From contig CP094243.1 in the NCBI GenBank assembly GCA_022749655.1, positions 2,418,001 through 2,482,000 of the forward strand: 64,000 nt of DNA, in the 5' to 3' direction. Below are positions 33,019 through 43,482 of the stretch, piece by piece (within the stretch, counting starts at the first letter, position 1; each line of letters opens with the position of its first letter). The notes under the pieces are model-generated. The model was not told the origin of the DNA, did no database searches, and was given only the letters and a program-made list of their open reading frames with translations. Made by a program: the position numbers and the translations under genes. This DNA comes from Xanthomonas phaseoli pv. phaseoli. GTDB taxonomy: Bacteria > Pseudomonadota > Gammaproteobacteria > Xanthomonadales > Xanthomonadaceae.

Positions 33019-33411
33019 ATGCCAACCAAATCATTCCATCGCACCGACCGGGTGTCTGCGCAGGTGCGTCGCGACCTCGGCACGATCGTGCACGCGGCCG
33101 TGCGCGACCATGGCCTGCCGTCGGTCAGCGTGTCCGACGTCGAAATCAGTCGCGACCTGGCGCATGCCAAGGTGTTCGTTACCGCTCTGCAGCAGGAGCG
33201 TTCGGCCGAAGCGGTCAAGGGGCTCAAGGAAATCGCCGGCCAGCTGCGTACGCAGTTGGCGCGCGCGATGAAGCTGCGCCATGTGCCGGAGCTGCACTTC
33301 CATTACGACGATTCGGTCGATCGCGGCGAACGCATCGACAATCTGCTGCGTGACCTGGACGACGTTGGCCCCGAGGCCACATCCAGCGATGAAGATGCCG
33401 AACAGCGCTGA
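33019..33411 (+). CDS. rbfA: Ribosome-binding factor A
   Basis: 130 residues, a KH-fold factor for late 30S maturation and 16S rRNA 5' processing. Typical stretches: FHRTDRVSAQVRRDLGTIV, VSDVEISRDLAHAKVFV and the C-terminal FHYDDSVDRGERIDNLL. It lies ~140 bases after infB and 80 bases before truB. A GC-rich stem without T-run (32883-32902) sits in the gap from infB. Confidence 0.95.
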   Translation: MPTKSFHRTDRVSAQVRRDLGTIVHAAVRDHGLPSVSVSDVEISRDLAHAKVFVTALQQERSAEAVKGLKEIAGQLRTQLARAMKLRHVPELHFHYDDSVDRGERIDNLLRDLDDVGPEATSSDEDAEQR

Positions 33412-33490
33412 GCGCTGTCACGGCCTGCCGCGCCTGCCGCGACCCTGATTCCCGCGGGCGCACACTGCGCCTGATTCGAGCACCGATCTT

Positions 33491-34417
33491 TTGAAACCCC
33501 GCATCGTCTATCGCCCGTTGCACGGCATCCTGCTGCTGGACAAGCCGGCCGGGTTGAGCTCCAACAATGCACTGCAGGCCGCACGTCGCTTGTTGCGCGC
33601 TGAGAAGGGCGGCCATACCGGCAGCCTGGATCCGCTGGCCACCGGCCTGTTGCCGCTCTGTTTTGGCGAAGCCACCAAGATCGCCGGGCTGCTGCTCGGT
33701 TCAGCCAAGGCGTACGACGCCGAGATCGTGTTGGGCGTCACCACCGACACCGACGACGCCGACGGCGAGCCGCTGCGCGCGCGTGCGGTGCCGGACCTGA
33801 GCGAGGCCGATCTGCAGGCGGCGTTGGCGCCCTTCATCGGCCGTATCCAGCAACAAGCGCCGATTTATTCCGCGCTCAAGCAGGGCGGCGAGCCGCTGTA
33901 TGCCAAGGCGCGACGCGGCGAACGCATCGAAGCGCCGGTGCGCGAGGTGGATGTGCAGGCGATCGAGGTGCTGGGCTACAGCGCCCCACGTCTGCGCCTG
34001 CGCGTGACCTGCGGCTCGGGCACATATATCCGCAGCCTGGCACGCGACCTGGGCGAGGTGCTGGGATGTGGGGCGCACATCGCCTCGTTGCGTCGGCTGT
34101 GGGTGGAGCCGTTTCGCGCTCCACAGATGATTACGCTGGAGGCGTTGTCGGCCGCGCTGGAGGCGGGCGCCGAGGCACAGACACTCTTGCTGCCGATCGA
34201 GGCCGGCCTGGCCGATTTTGCGCGAATCGTGCTCGATCAGACCCACGCGGCGCGTTTCCGCATGGGCCAGCGCCTGCGTGACGCCGCATTTCCGGTAGGG
34301 CAGGTCGCCGTATTCGGACCTGACGGAACCCCCTCGGGACTAGGCCTGGTCGACGCCGGCGGGCGCTTGTCGCCGCAGCGATTGTTCAATGGACTGAACG
34401 AAATTCCGGCCTGTTAA
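33491..34417 (+). CDS. truB: tRNA pseudouridine(55) synthase
   Basis: 308 residues with a TTG start at 33491 ([21 protein letters not shown]). It makes pseudouridine 55 in the T-loop of tRNAs. The catalytic Asp is in [23 protein letters not shown], with further signatures [13 protein letters not shown] and the C-terminal PUA-like region. It sits between rbfA and rpsO as in many gammaproteobacteria. Confidence 0.96.
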   Translation: MKPRIVYRPLHGILLLDKPAGLSSNNALQAARRLLRAEKGGHTGSLDPLATGLLPLCFGEATKIAGLLLGSAKAYDAEIVLGVTTDTDDADGEPLRARAVPDLSEADLQAALAPFIGRIQQQAPIYSALKQGGEPLYAKARRGERIEAPVREVDVQAIEVLGYSAPRLRLRVTCGSGTYIRSLARDLGEVLGCGAHIASLRRLWVEPFRAPQMITLEALSAALEAGAEAQTLLLPIEAGLADFARIVLDQTHAARFRMGQRLRDAAFPVGQVAVFGPDGTPSGLGLVDAGGRLSPQRLFNGLNEIPAC

Positions 34418-34429
34418 GATTCTGTCAAC

Positions 34430-34457
34430 TTGTTCCCGGGCCGGGCGACGTTACAAT
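34430..34457 (+). promoter_or_regulatory. Sigma-70-type promoter for rpsO
   Basis: TTGTTC at 34430-34435, a 16-base spacer and TACAAT at 34452-34457. It lies just after truB and about 110 bases before the rpsO ATG, where many bacteria have a separate rpsO promoter. Confidence 0.5.
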
Positions 34458-34572
34458 TTCGCGGCCCCGATCGGGGCACCTTTGCGCCAAGCGCGCTCAT
34501 CCTAAGCAAACGGCGAGTCCGACGGTGCGTCACGCACGTTCCTGTCGACCACGCATCTATCGAGAAAACATC

Positions 34573-34833
34573 ATGTCCGTCGACACCCAGAAAGTTATTG
34601 AAGACAACAAGCGCAGCGCCCAGGACACCGGTTCGCCGGAAGTGCAGGTCGCTCTGCTCACCGCGCGCATCGAGCTGCTGACCGGTCACTTCAAGACCCA
34701 CAAGAAGGATCACCACAGCCGCCGTGGTCTGTTGCAGATGGTCAACCGTCGTCGCAGCCTGCTCGACTACCTGAAGAAGAAGGACAACGAGCGTTACAAG
34801 TCCTTGATCGAGAAGCTCGGCCTGCGCCGCTAA
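34573..34833 (+). CDS. rpsO: 30S ribosomal protein S15
   Basis: 86 residues. It binds the 16S rRNA central domain early in 30S assembly. The sequence contains [39 protein letters not shown] and the end [10 protein letters not shown]. The ATG at 34573 gives [17 protein letters not shown]. Its own promoter is visible upstream and a terminator follows directly. Confidence 0.97.
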   Translation: MSVDTQKVIEDNKRSAQDTGSPEVQVALLTARIELLTGHFKTHKKDHHSRRGLLQMVNRRRSLLDYLKKKDNERYKSLIEKLGLRR

Positions 34834-34846
34834 TCGAGTCCTACCG

Positions 34847-34878
34847 CCGCGGCGCAGCGATGCGCCGCGGTTTTGTTT
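34847..34878 (+). terminator. Intrinsic terminator between rpsO and pnp
   Basis: Perfect ten-pair stem CCGCGGCGCA / TGCGCCGCGG with a GCGA tetraloop (34847-34870), followed by TTTTGTTTT. The pnp message must come from read-through or from a promoter in 34880-34990. Confidence 0.85.
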
Positions 34879-35000
34879 TGGTCAATCGCACTCCGTTTCA
34901 AGCAAGACGCACTTTTGGGCCGGAGCCTCCCGGCCGCCCGTTCTCGGCATGGGTCGACGACGGTCCAACGCAGACAGCAATACCTAAGGAAAAAACCTCC

Positions 35001-37114
35001 GTGGCAAAAATCACCAAAACCTTCCAGTACGGCAAGCACACCGTCACTCTTGAGACGGGCGAAATCGCTCGCCAGGCAGGCGGCGCCGTGATCGTCAAGT
35101 TCGACGACACCGTACTGCTGGTCACCGCCGTCGCCGCCAAGAGCGCGCGCGAAGGGCAGGACTTCTTTCCTCTGACGGTCGATTATCAGGAGAAGTTCTA
35201 CGCTGGCGGCCGCATCCGGGCGGCTTCTTCAAGCGCGAAGGACGCGCGACCGAGAAGGAAACGTTGATCTCGCGCCTGATCGATCGTCCGATCCGTCCGC
35301 TGTTCCCGGAGGACTACAAGAACGAAGTGCAGATCATCGCCACCGTGATGTCGATGAATCCGGACATCGACGGCGACATCGCCGCGCTGATCGGCGCCTC
35401 GGCCGCACTGTCGCTGGCCGGCACCCCCTTCAAGGGCCCGATCGGCGCCGCCAAGGTCGGCTACAAGAATGGCGAATACATCCTCAACCCGACCGTGACC
35501 GAGCTGAAGGATTCGCAGCTGGAGCTGGTCGTGGCCGGTACCGCCAACGCGGTGCTGATGGTCGAGTCCGAAGCCGAGCTGCTGTCCGAAGAAGTGATGT
35601 TGGGCGCAGTGACGTTCGGTCATCGCGAGATGCAGAAGGTCATCAACGTCATCAACGAGCTGACCGTCGAAGCCGGCACCAAGCCGTCCGACTGGGTGGC
35701 ACCGGCGAAGAACGACGGCATGATCGCCGCACTGAAGGAAGCGGTGGGCGACCAGCTCGCGTCGGCATTCCAGGTGCGCGACAAGTTGCAGCGCCGCGAT
35801 GCGATTTCGGCGATCAAGAAGGACGTGCTGGGCGCCCTGGCGCCGCGCGCGACCATCGAAGGCTGGGCTGCCGGTGATCTGGCCAAGGAATTCGGCGAGC
35901 TGGAATACCAGACCATGCGTGGTTCGGTGTTGAGCAGCAAGGTGCGCATCGACGGCCGTGCACTGGACACCGTGCGTCCGATCAGCGCCGAGGCCGGCGT
36001 GTTGCCGCGTACCCATGGCTCGGCGCTGTTTACCCGCGGCGAGACGCAGGCGATCGTGATCACCACGCTGGGCACCGCGCGCGACGGTCAGGTCATCGAC
36101 GCAGTGTCGGGCGAGTACAAGGAAAACTTCCTGTTCCATTACAACTTCCCTCCGTATTCGGTGGGCGAGTGCGGTCGTTTCGGTGCGCCAAAGCGTCGCG
36201 AAATCGGCCACGGCCGCCTGGCCAAGCGCGGCGTGCTGGCCGTGATGCCGACTCTGGAAGAATTCCCGTACACCATTCGCGTGGTCTCGGAAATCACCGA
36301 GTCCAACGGTTCTTCCTCGATGGCTTCGGTCTGCGGCAGCTCGCTGGCGCTGATGGATGCCGGCGTGCCGATCAAGGCGCCGGTCGCAGGTATCGCGATG
36401 GGTCTGGTCAAGGAAGGCAATGACTTCGTCGTGCTCTCCGACATCCTGGGTGACGAAGATCACCTCGGCGACATGGACTTCAAGGTGGCCGGTACTGCCG
36501 AAGGCGTGTCCGCGCTGCAGATGGACATCAAGATCGAAGGCATCACCGAAGAGATCATGAAGCAGGCATTGCAGCAGGCCAAGGCTGGCCGTCTGCACAT
36601 CCTGGGCGAGATGGCGCATGCGCTGACCACCCCGCGTCAGGAGCTGAGCGACTACGCGCCGCGCCTGCTGACCATCAAGATCCACCCGGACAAGATCCGC
36701 GAAGTGATCGGCAAGGGTGGCTCGACCATCCAGGCCATCACCAAGGAAACCGGCACGCAGATCGACATCCAGGACGATGGCACGATCATCATCGCTTCGG
36801 TCAACGCGATTGCCGCGCAGGCTGCCAAGTCGCGCATCGAGCAGATCACCTCGGACGTGGAGCCGGGCCGCATCTACGAAGGCAAGGTCGCCAAGATCAT
36901 GGACTTCGGTGCGTTCGTCACCATCCTGCCGGGCAAGGACGGCCTGGTGCACGTGTCGCAGATTTCCAGCGAGCGCGTGGAGAAGGTCGGCGACAAGTTG
37001 AAGGAAGGCGATCTGGTCCGCGTCAAGGTGCTGGAAGTGGACAAGCAGGGCCGCATCCGTCTGTCGATCAAGGCAGTGGAAGAAGGCGAAGGCGTGCAGG
37101 CGTCGGCGGAGTAA
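35001..37114 (+). CDS. pnp: Polynucleotide phosphorylase, frameshifted near the start
   Basis: About 704 residues reconstructed. A 3'-5' phosphorolytic exoribonuclease and part of the RNA degradosome. GTG start at 35001 behind AAGGA. Two RNase PH domains are followed by KH ([19 protein letters not shown]) and S1 ([18 protein letters not shown]) domains at the C-terminus. The first frame breaks after EKFYAGGRI. The expected [20 protein letters not shown] continues in the next frame, so one C is missing in ATCCGGGCGG at about 35217. All catalytic parts after the break are intact. Confidence 0.96.
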
Positions 37115-37153
37115 TCGCCGCGTGCTGATGCATCACGCATGATGCATGGCAAG

Positions 37154-37178
37154 AAAGCGGGCTTCGGCCCGCTTTTTT
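37154..37178 (+). terminator. Intrinsic terminator of pnp
   Basis: AAAGCGGGC-TTCG-GCCCGCTTT hairpin with a stable UUCG tetraloop and a T-run, 40 bases after the pnp stop. Confidence 0.9.
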
Positions 37179-37289
37179 GTTGTGGCTAGCGCGGCTGCTT
37201 GACTCCTGCTCGCACCAAGAGGAAATGCATGGCGTCGGACAAGGGGCGCCGCATCGTGCAGTTGATGTGCCGCGTCGGCGTTGCGGCCT

Positions 37290-37460
37290 CGTCCTACCCA
37301 CACCCGTCGCCAGCAGCTTTTTCCCTTCTCCTACCGGAAGAAGGCGGCGCGTAGCGCCGGATGAGGGTATGGGCGGAGCCTGGTGCTGTGAACTGAGCGA
37401 AGCCTCCGTCACGTAGCCTCACCCCAAGCCTTCTCCCGCAGGAGAAGGGCTTTGAATCCG
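37290..37460. repeat. Dispersed intergenic inverted repeat
   Basis: Two similar arms in opposite orientation: CCCTTCTCCTACCGGAAGAAGG.. with GGATGAGGGTATGGGCGGAG, and later CCTCACCCCAAGCCTTCTCC with CGCAGGAGAAGGG. This is non-coding and convergent between pnp and the DUF2272-type gene. The wording resembles the repeat at ~1979-2020. Confidence 0.5.
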
Positions 37461-38243
37461 TCTCTACTCAGGTTGCTGTTGTTGTGGCGGCGCCGGCTGG
37501 GCTTCCGGGCGTGGTGGCACGACGCGTGGGAAGCCCGGCGGCATTGTTTGTTCTGTAGGCACGGTGTCGGGTGTGGGCAGTGGCGCGGTCGGTGTCGGCG
37601 CAACCATTGCCGCGTCAGGACGCAGTTTCAACAGTGCGGCCCAGTCGCGGCGATTGAAGTCGCACAGTTCTTCGTGCGCCGGCGTGCATTCGCTGGCGAT
37701 ACCCAAGCTGTCTTCGTTCTGATCCTGGTTGCTGTCCGATTGCGGTGTTGGCAATACCACGCGGCCGGCGCGGTCCAGCGGCATCTTGCGCATAATCACC
37801 GTGTTGAACACGTTGCCGCCGATCAGATACAACGTGCGATCGCCGCCGACATTGGCGGCCACCACGACATCGCAATGCGACTGCCACGGCATCGGCGCAC
37901 TGCCGCCCAGCGCGGCTTTCAGGCCGGCATAGCCCAACGCAGTACTGCGGCCGCGCAGCAGACACAGCAGATCGCCTGGCGCCGGCTTCTCGACTGCAGG
38001 ATCGGTGAACCGGTACGGGCCGGTAGCGCCGTCGTTGTAGGCGCTGCGGATGTAATCCAGATGGCGCGCGGAGCGATGAAAACCGCTCAACCCCGATTGC
38101 GTCATTACCCAGGAGATGAAAGCGGCCGACCATGGGTTGTCGATCAGGAATGCACGGCAGTCGCTGGCGGTGTAGCGCGTACCATCCAGTGCCGCGCAGC
38201 TCGATGGGTAATCCCCCACTTCTAGCGGTCGCCAGAAGTGGAG

Positions 38244-39071
38244 CTAAGCGGCCATCGCCAACTTCATGGCAGGCGTGATGCCGCCGAGCGCCATATTCGG
38301 ACGCTCGTGGTTGTACGTCCATAGCCAGCGGGTGGCTTTGTCCTGCACCTGGTCGATGGTGTCGAACAGGGTTTGGGCGAGCCAGGCGTAGCGGATGGTG
38401 CGGTTGTAGCGTTCAACGTAGGCGTTCTGCTGTGGCTTGCCCGGCTGGATGTGCTCGACCCGGATACCATGCCGCTGCGCCCAGGACAGCAACGCGCCAC
38501 TGATGTATTCAGGGCCGTTGTCGCAGCGGATCACGGCGGGCTTGCCGCGCCACTCGATGATCTGCTCCAGCGATCGGATCACACGGGCTGACGGCAGCGA
38601 CAGATCCACCTCGATCCCCAGCCCCTCGCGATTGAAGTCGTCGAGCACATTGAACAGCCGGAAGCTGCGGCCGTCGGCCAACTGGTCGTGCATGAAGTCC
38701 ATCGACCAGACCTGGTTGATAGCCTCCGGCACCGCCAGAGGCTCGGGCCGCTCACGCACCAGCCGCTTCCTCGGCTTGATCCGCAGGTTCAACTCCAGCT
38801 CGCGGTAGATCCGGTAGACCCGCTTGTGATTCCAGCCAAAGCCCTTCACGTTGCGCAGGTACAGGTAGCACAGGCCAAAGCCCCAGTCGCGATGGGCGGT
38901 CGTCAGGCGGATCAGCCAGTCGGCGATCCGGGCGTTCTGCTCGCTGGCCTTGGCCTGGTAGCGGAAGCAGGTCTGGCTCACCGCGAAGGCCTGGCAGGCG
39001 TGGCGGATGTTCGTACGCCCGCTCGTGACTGCCGATTGGGCCATCTCGCGTCGCTGAGATGGCCTCACCAT
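38244..39071 (-). CDS. IS3-family transposase OrfB, copy 1
   Basis: 275 residues from the ATG that overlaps the orfA end. An HTH_21-type N-terminus ([20 protein letters not shown]) is followed by the rve integrase core. DDE residues: Asp in [10 protein letters not shown], Asp in [10 protein letters not shown] and Glu in NAYVERYNR. It is made mainly as an OrfAB fusion by -1 frameshifting. Intact. Confidence 0.9.
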   Translation of the reverse strand: MVRPSQRREMAQSAVTSGRTNIRHACQAFAVSQTCFRYQAKASEQNARIADWLIRLTTAHRDWGFGLCYLYLRNVKGFGWNHKRVYRIYRELELNLRIKPRKRLVRERPEPLAVPEAINQVWSMDFMHDQLADGRSFRLFNVLDDFNREGLGIEVDLSLPSARVIRSLEQIIEWRGKPAVIRCDNGPEYISGALLSWAQRHGIRVEHIQPGKPQQNAYVERYNRTIRYAWLAQTLFDTIDQVQDKATRWLWTYNHERPNMALGGITPAMKLAMAA

Positions 39072-39331
39072 TTTTTTGCGAGCGCTTCCTTCAGCAGGTC
39101 GGTACTGAGCTGCGCCTCGGCGTACATCTTCTTGAGCCGGCGGTTCTCCTCCTCCAGCTCCTTCATGCGCGCGACCATGGACACGTCCATGCCGCCGAAC
39201 TTGCTGCGCCACTTGTAGAACGTGGCCGAGCTGATGCCGTGCTCGCGGCACAGCTCCGGCACGGGCGCACCGGCCTGGGCCTGCTTGAGCACGGCGATGA
39301 TCTGGCTGTCGGTAAAGCGGGACTTCTTCAT
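39065..39331 (-). CDS. IS3-family transposase OrfA, copy 1
   Basis: 88 residues with a helix-turn-helix ([38 protein letters not shown]) and a leucine-zipper coiled coil ([20 protein letters not shown]) used for dimerisation. The 3' end contains the slippery A AAA AAA heptamer before a TGA, where ribosomes can shift -1 to make the OrfAB transposase. Confidence 0.9.
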   Translation of the reverse strand: MKKSRFTDSQIIAVLKQAQAGAPVPELCREHGISSATFYKWRSKFGGMDVSMVARMKELEEENRRLKKMYAEAQLSTDLLKEALAKKW

Positions 39332-39781
39332 GGAACCTCCTCGAGAAAGGATACGAGAAAATTCCACTTCTGGCGTCTGCTAATGGGCGGGGATTACCGA
39401 TGCGCCGGGGCGTCCGCCCATCGACGCAAGCGTGCCGCTGTCGCGCCAGTAGCCTGCAACGCGTTGCCAGGCGACCACGCCATGATCGGCGAGATAGCCC
39501 GATTCGGCTTCGGTAACGCCAAGGCTGGCCAGGCGGCCCTTGGCATCGATAAACGGGCGTTGCCACAGCCGATGCTCATTGCAGGCGTTGCGCACGATGG
39601 CGATCGCGGCGGGACTCGTTCCGAACCGTGGCGGGATATCGCACACTTCCGCAGCCGCAGCGCTGCTTCCGATACCTGCCAGCAAGAAGCAGATCCACGG
39701 CCAAGCTTTGACGGTCATTGCAGGTCCTGCACGGAAACAATCGCAGCAGGCTGCCAGAGCCGGCTGCGCGCACGCGTGAAA

Positions 39782-40669
39782 TCAGCGCTTCGGCGGCGGG
39801 CCGAGTTTGAGCGATAGATCCACTGCCTGCACGTGCTTGGTGAGCCCGCCAATCGAAATGCAGTCCACCCCGTCTTCGGCAATGGCGCGAATGCCGGCCA
39901 GATCCACGCTGCCGGAGACCTCCAGCGGAATGCGTCGTTCCGGCGGTAATGCAGCAACGATACGCACCGCTTCTCGGCGCATGGCCTGGTCGAAGTCGTC
40001 GATCAGGATGCGCGTGCAACCAACCTGCAATGCTTCGCGTAGCTGCTCCAGCGTTTCCACTTCGACCACCAGCGGCAACTGCGGTTGCTGCGCGCGTGCG
40101 GCATGCACGGCCGCGCTCAACGAACCGGCGGCGCGAATGTGATTTTCCTTCAGCATCACCGTGTCGAACAGGCCGATACGGTGATTGTCGCCACCGCCGC
40201 AGCGCACGGCGTATTTCTGCGCGGCGCGCAGGCCCGGCAGCGTCTTGCGTGTGTCCAGAATGCGCGCGTGCGTCCCGGCCACCGCAGCCACATATGCCGC
40301 GGTGGTGGTCGCCGTGGCAGACAGCGTCTGCATGAAATTGAGCGAGGTGCGTTCGGCGCTGACCAGGCTGCGGCTGCGACCGTGCAGCAGCGCGAGCACC
40401 GTGCCGGCTCCGACGTGCTGGCCTTCATGCACCTGCCAGTCGATGCGTACCTGCGGGTCGAGCGCGCGGTGGGTGGCATCGAACCAGGGGCGGCCGGCGA
40501 TGACCGCATCCTGCTTGCACAGCAGGTAGGCACTGTCGGCCTGGTCGGGCAGCAGCGCGGCGGTGACATCGCCGCTGCCGATGTCTTCGGCCAGGGCGCG
40601 CGCCACATCCGCTTCGATCGATTCGACGGGCGGCGCGTCCGGCACGTTGGTGCGCACGGGCAGGCTCAC
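39782..40669 (-). CDS. nadC: Quinolinate phosphoribosyltransferase (decarboxylating)
   Basis: 295 residues. It converts quinolinate and PRPP to nicotinate mononucleotide in NAD synthesis. Signatures: ALAEDIGSGDVTAALLP, SLNFMQTLSATATTTA, ILDTRKTLPGLRAAQKYAVRCGG with the substrate-binding Arg/Lys, and GLFDTVMLKENHI. The start overlaps the stop of the Trm112-like gene upstream by four bases, so they form an operon. Confidence 0.96.
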   Translation of the reverse strand: MSLPVRTNVPDAPPVESIEADVARALAEDIGSGDVTAALLPDQADSAYLLCKQDAVIAGRPWFDATHRALDPQVRIDWQVHEGQHVGAGTVLALLHGRSRSLVSAERTSLNFMQTLSATATTTAAYVAAVAGTHARILDTRKTLPGLRAAQKYAVRCGGGDNHRIGLFDTVMLKENHIRAAGSLSAAVHAARAQQPQLPLVVEVETLEQLREALQVGCTRILIDDFDQAMRREAVRIVAALPPERRIPLEVSGSVDLAGIRAIAEDGVDCISIGGLTKHVQAVDLSLKLGPPPKR

Positions 40670-40935
40670 TTCTCGGGGAAGTCGGCGATTTGTGCGGTGG
40701 CGATGGCTTCTTCGGCCAGCAGCACCGGAATGCCGTCGTCGACGCGGAAGATCTGCTTGCGGTCGCGGGTGATCAGCGCTTCACGCAGCGGCTGGGTTTG
40801 TGCGGCGCCGTCGGCGCGCTGCAGGGTTCCGCCTGCGATGGCGGCATTGAGTGCTTCCAGGCCCTTGCCGTCGAGCAGCGAAAGCGGCTGGCGGGTGTCG
40901 GGCGAGCACAGCAGGTCGAGCAATTTGCGATCCAT
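40666..40935 (-). CDS. Trm112-like small protein
   Basis: 89 residues. It begins DRKLLDLLCSPDTRQPLSLL and ends with the FRVDDGIPVLLAEEA motif shared by Trm112/YcaR proteins. Bacterial members usually have a zinc-ribbon-like fold, but only one Cys remains here (LLCSP), so metal binding is unlikely. It is the first gene of the nadC operon and divergent from purE, whose ATG is ~60 bases away. Confidence 0.8.
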   Translation of the reverse strand: MDRKLLDLLCSPDTRQPLSLLDGKGLEALNAAIAGGTLQRADGAAQTQPLREALITRDRKQIFRVDDGIPVLLAEEAIATAQIADFPEK

Positions 40936-40993
40936 CGAAGTCTTGTCTTGCGTGGAGATTGGCTAGAATACGTCTTTACCGCAGGGCAGGGCC

Positions 40994-41497
40994 ATGACCT
41001 CCAACCACTCCGCGCCGCTGGTCGGCATCGTGATGGGTTCCCGTTCGGACTGGGAGACCATGCAACACGCAGCTCAGAAGCTCGACGCGCTGGGCGTGCC
41101 GTACGAAGTCAAGGTGGTCTCGGCGCACCGCACCCCGGACGTCTTGTTCGCCTACGCCGAACAGGCGGGCGCCCGTGGACTGCGCGCCATCATCGCCGGC
41201 GCCGGCGGCGCGGCGCATCTGCCGGGCATGCTGGCTGCCAAGACTGCAGTGCCGGTGCTTGGCGTGCCGGTGCAGTCCAAGGCGTTGAACGGCATGGATT
41301 CGCTGCTGTCGATCGTGCAGATGCCGGCCGGTATTCCGGTGGCCACCTTTGCCATCGGCAATGCAGGTGCGGCCAATGCGGCGTTGTTTGCGGCGGCCAT
41401 GCTGGCGCCGGAGCAGACGCAGATCGGTCAGGCGCTGGCGCAATTCCGCGCCAAGCAGACCGACGATGTCATGGCCAGCGACGACCCACGCCAATGA
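40994..41497 (+). CDS. purE: 5-(carboxyamino)imidazole ribonucleotide mutase
   Basis: 167 residues. It moves the carboxyl of N5-CAIR to give CAIR in purine synthesis. Signatures: [25 protein letters not shown] with the catalytic His, [18 protein letters not shown] and [18 protein letters not shown]. It overlaps purK as ATGA. Confidence 0.97.
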   Translation: MTSNHSAPLVGIVMGSRSDWETMQHAAQKLDALGVPYEVKVVSAHRTPDVLFAYAEQAGARGLRAIIAGAGGAAHLPGMLAAKTAVPVLGVPVQSKALNGMDSLLSIVQMPAGIPVATFAIGNAGAANAALFAAAMLAPEQTQIGQALAQFRAKQTDDVMASDDPRQ

Positions 41498-42639
41498 GCA
41501 CGGTCGGCATTCTCGGTGGCGGCCAGCTGGCGCGCATGCTGGTACTGGCCGGTGCACCGCTCGGCATACGCTTTGCGGTCTTCGATCCGGCAGCCGATGC
41601 ATGCGCTGGCCAGGTGGCACCGCTGCAGGTTGGCGCGTTCGATGACGTGGCGACCCTTGCCGCATTCGCCGAGCAGGTGGATGTGATCACCTTCGATTTC
41701 GAAAACGTGCCGGCCACCAGCGCGCAGCAACTCGCTGCCCGGGTGCCGGTGTTTCCCAGTCCGGCTGCGCTTGCGGTTGCGCAGGACCGGCTCAGCGAAA
41801 AAACCTTGTTCCGCGAGCTCGGCATTCCGGTGCCCGAGTTTGCCGCAATCGACGACCGCGCCGGCCTGGATGCAGCGCTCGCACGGATCGGCACGCCCTG
41901 CGTGCTGAAGACGCGCCGCTTCGGCTACGACGGCAAGGGCCAGTTCCGTATCAAGTCGCTCGCCGATGCCGATGCAGCGTGGGACGCGCTTGGCGCACAG
42001 GCGGCGCACGTCGGATTGATCGTGGAAGCGTTCGTGCCGTTCCAGCGCGAGGTCAGCGTGGTTGCAGTGCGCGGGCGCGATGGCGAATTCCGCGCCTGGC
42101 CATTGACCGAAAATTGGCATGTGGACGGTGTGCTGTCGGCCAGCCTGGCACCGGCGAGGGTGGAGGCGGCGCTACAAGCCTCGGCCGAATCGCACGCGCG
42201 TGCCGTGGCGGAAAGGCTCGACTATGTCGGCGTATTTGCGCTGGAACTGTTCGTGCGCGACGGTGAGTTGCTTGCCAACGAAATGGCGCCGCGCGTGCAT
42301 AACTCGGGGCATTGGACCATCGAAGGCGCCGAGACCTCGCAATTCGAAAATCATGTGCGGGCCGTCCTTGGCTTGCCATTGGGCAGTACTGCGATGCGCG
42401 GCCACGCCTGCATGCTCAACTGGCTGGGCGCGATGCCAGACGCCAGGGCGTTCCTGGCGGTGCCCGGTGGGCATTGGCACGACTACGGCAAGCAAGCGCG
42501 CGATGGACGCAAGGTGGGGCACGCAACGCTGCGCGCGGAGACAGCGCAGGCGCTGGCGCTGGCAGTGAGCGATGCCGGCGCTGCGCTGCAGCGCGATGCG
42601 CAGGCTCGTCCAGTGGTTGCGCGTTTGAACGAAGGCTGA
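41494..42639 (+). CDS. purK: 5-(carboxyamino)imidazole ribonucleotide synthase
   Basis: 381 residues, an ATP-grasp enzyme that carboxylates AIR with bicarbonate. N-terminus [22 protein letters not shown]-grasp elements: [48 protein letters not shown] and SQFENHVRA. It forms an operon with purE. Intact; the longer open frame upstream is a shadow of purE. Confidence 0.97.
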   Translation: MSTVGILGGGQLARMLVLAGAPLGIRFAVFDPAADACAGQVAPLQVGAFDDVATLAAFAEQVDVITFDFENVPATSAQQLAARVPVFPSPAALAVAQDRLSEKTLFRELGIPVPEFAAIDDRAGLDAALARIGTPCVLKTRRFGYDGKGQFRIKSLADADAAWDALGAQAAHVGLIVEAFVPFQREVSVVAVRGRDGEFRAWPLTENWHVDGVLSASLAPARVEAALQASAESHARAVAERLDYVGVFALELFVRDGELLANEMAPRVHNSGHWTIEGAETSQFENHVRAVLGLPLGSTAMRGHACMLNWLGAMPDARAFLAVPGGHWHDYGKQARDGRKVGHATLRAETAQALALAVSDAGAALQRDAQARPVVARLNEG

Positions 42640-42780
42640 TGCGCGCAGCGTCTCGGTGGTGATCGCATGCGACGCCGCGCGCCGTCTGCGAGGGCGCGTC
42701 GGTATCGGAAGCGGACCCGTTCTGCGATGTTCCAGCAGATGAGCCAGTCCGCATTTGCGGCTGAACGCTGAGCGGCCAGG

Positions 42781-43359
42781 TCAGCCCAGCCGGCTTGCGA
42801 CAAAATCCCAGTTCACCAGCTTCCAGAACGCTTCCAGATAACGCGCGCGATCCTGCTGGTAGTCCAGGTAGTACGCATGCTCCCAGATGTCGCAGGCGAG
42901 CAGCGGGATGTCCGGCCCGGTGAGCGGGGTGGAGGCGTTGGGTGTGGCGACCACTGCCAGCGTGCCATCCGGGCGCTGCACCAGCCACACCCAGCCCGAG
43001 CCGAAGCTGCTCAACGCCACACGCGTGAACTCCTGCTTGAAATGCACGAAGTCGCCGAACGATTTGGCGATGCCGTCGCCCAGCCGTCCAAGTGGCTCCC
43101 CGCCAGCACGCGGCCGCAGGCACTGCCAATAGAAATTGTGGTTCCACACCTGTGCGGCCAGATGAAACAGCGTGCCCTGCGCCTGCGCGATGATCTCTTC
43201 CAGCGTCAACTCGGCAAATTCGCTGCCTTCGATGCGCGCGTTGAGCTGTTCGACCTCGCTGCGGTGACAGACGCCGTGATGCGCCTCCAGTGTTGCGGCG
43301 GACAGATGCGGCTCCAGGGCAGCGCGGGAGTAGGGCAGTGCAACGTGTTCGATCGGCAT
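42781..43359 (-). CDS. Fe/Mn superoxide dismutase family protein with altered gateway residues
   Basis: 192 residues, normal Fe-SOD length. The metal ligands can be aligned: His in LEAHHG, His in AAQVWNHNFYWQCL, and Asp and His in ACDIWEHAYYLDYQQ. The usual GKHHxxYV segment, which carries the second-shell His30 and gateway Tyr34 (E. coli SodB numbering), reads GVCHRSEV. So His30 is Cys, Tyr34 is Glu and Lys29 is Val. The codons are plain and in frame, so this is not an indel artefact. Activity may be changed or lost. It faces away from the glutaredoxin gene, sharing a ~120-base divergent promoter region. Confidence 0.85.
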   Translation of the reverse strand: MPIEHVALPYSRAALEPHLSAATLEAHHGVCHRSEVEQLNARIEGSEFAELTLEEIIAQAQGTLFHLAAQVWNHNFYWQCLRPRAGGEPLGRLGDGIAKSFGDFVHFKQEFTRVALSSFGSGWVWLVQRPDGTLAVVATPNASTPLTGPDIPLLACDIWEHAYYLDYQQDRARYLEAFWKLVNWDFVASRLG

Positions 43360-43482
43360 GATGGCAGTGGCAGCGAAGGGAGTGCGGCGATAGGTCGCGC
43401 GCTGAAGGCTTACAATGCGCGCCTTTGCGGAAGTCTATCCGACCCGGCGGTCGGGCCTGCCGCTCCCAGTCAGGAGAGTCCA

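Larger units (their letters stand above)
38207..39398 (-). mobile_element. IS3-family (IS407-like) insertion sequence, copy 1, complete
   Basis: 1192 bases with termini GGTAATCCCCC and GGGGATTACC, flanked by direct 4-bp repeats GATG (38203-38206 and 39399-39402). It has two overlapping frames, orfA and orfB, read leftward. A 4-bp duplication and the orfA/orfB architecture fit the IS407 group. It differs from copy 2 by a few substitutions (for example Ile for Val in WLIRLTT) and by one missing base in the C-run at the orfA-side end. Confidence 0.93.
37464..39718 (-). pseudogene. DUF2272-type secreted protein gene split by an IS3-family insertion
   Basis: The 5' part (39718 down to 39399) has a signal peptide (MTVKAWPWICFLLAGIGSSAAAA) and ends ASMGGRPGA. 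The 3' part (38206 down to 37464) continues SSCAALDGTRYTASDCRAFL, NPWSAAFISWVMTQSGL and SHCDVVVAANVGGDRTLYLIGGNV, and ends in a Pro/Gln-rich tail. Removing the IS and one GATG copy leaves 1059 bases, an exact open frame of 352 codons, so the gene was intact before insertion. The middle resembles DUF2272, a CHAP/NlpC-like fold with Cys and His (SHCDVV). Peptidase activity is only suggested. It lies downstream of nadC on the same strand. Confidence 0.8.

Noticed and set aside
40690..42639. A 649-codon version of purK
   Set aside because: The upstream half is out of frame with purE and lacks homology; the ATG at 41494, overlapping the purE stop, gives the normal PurK N-terminus.
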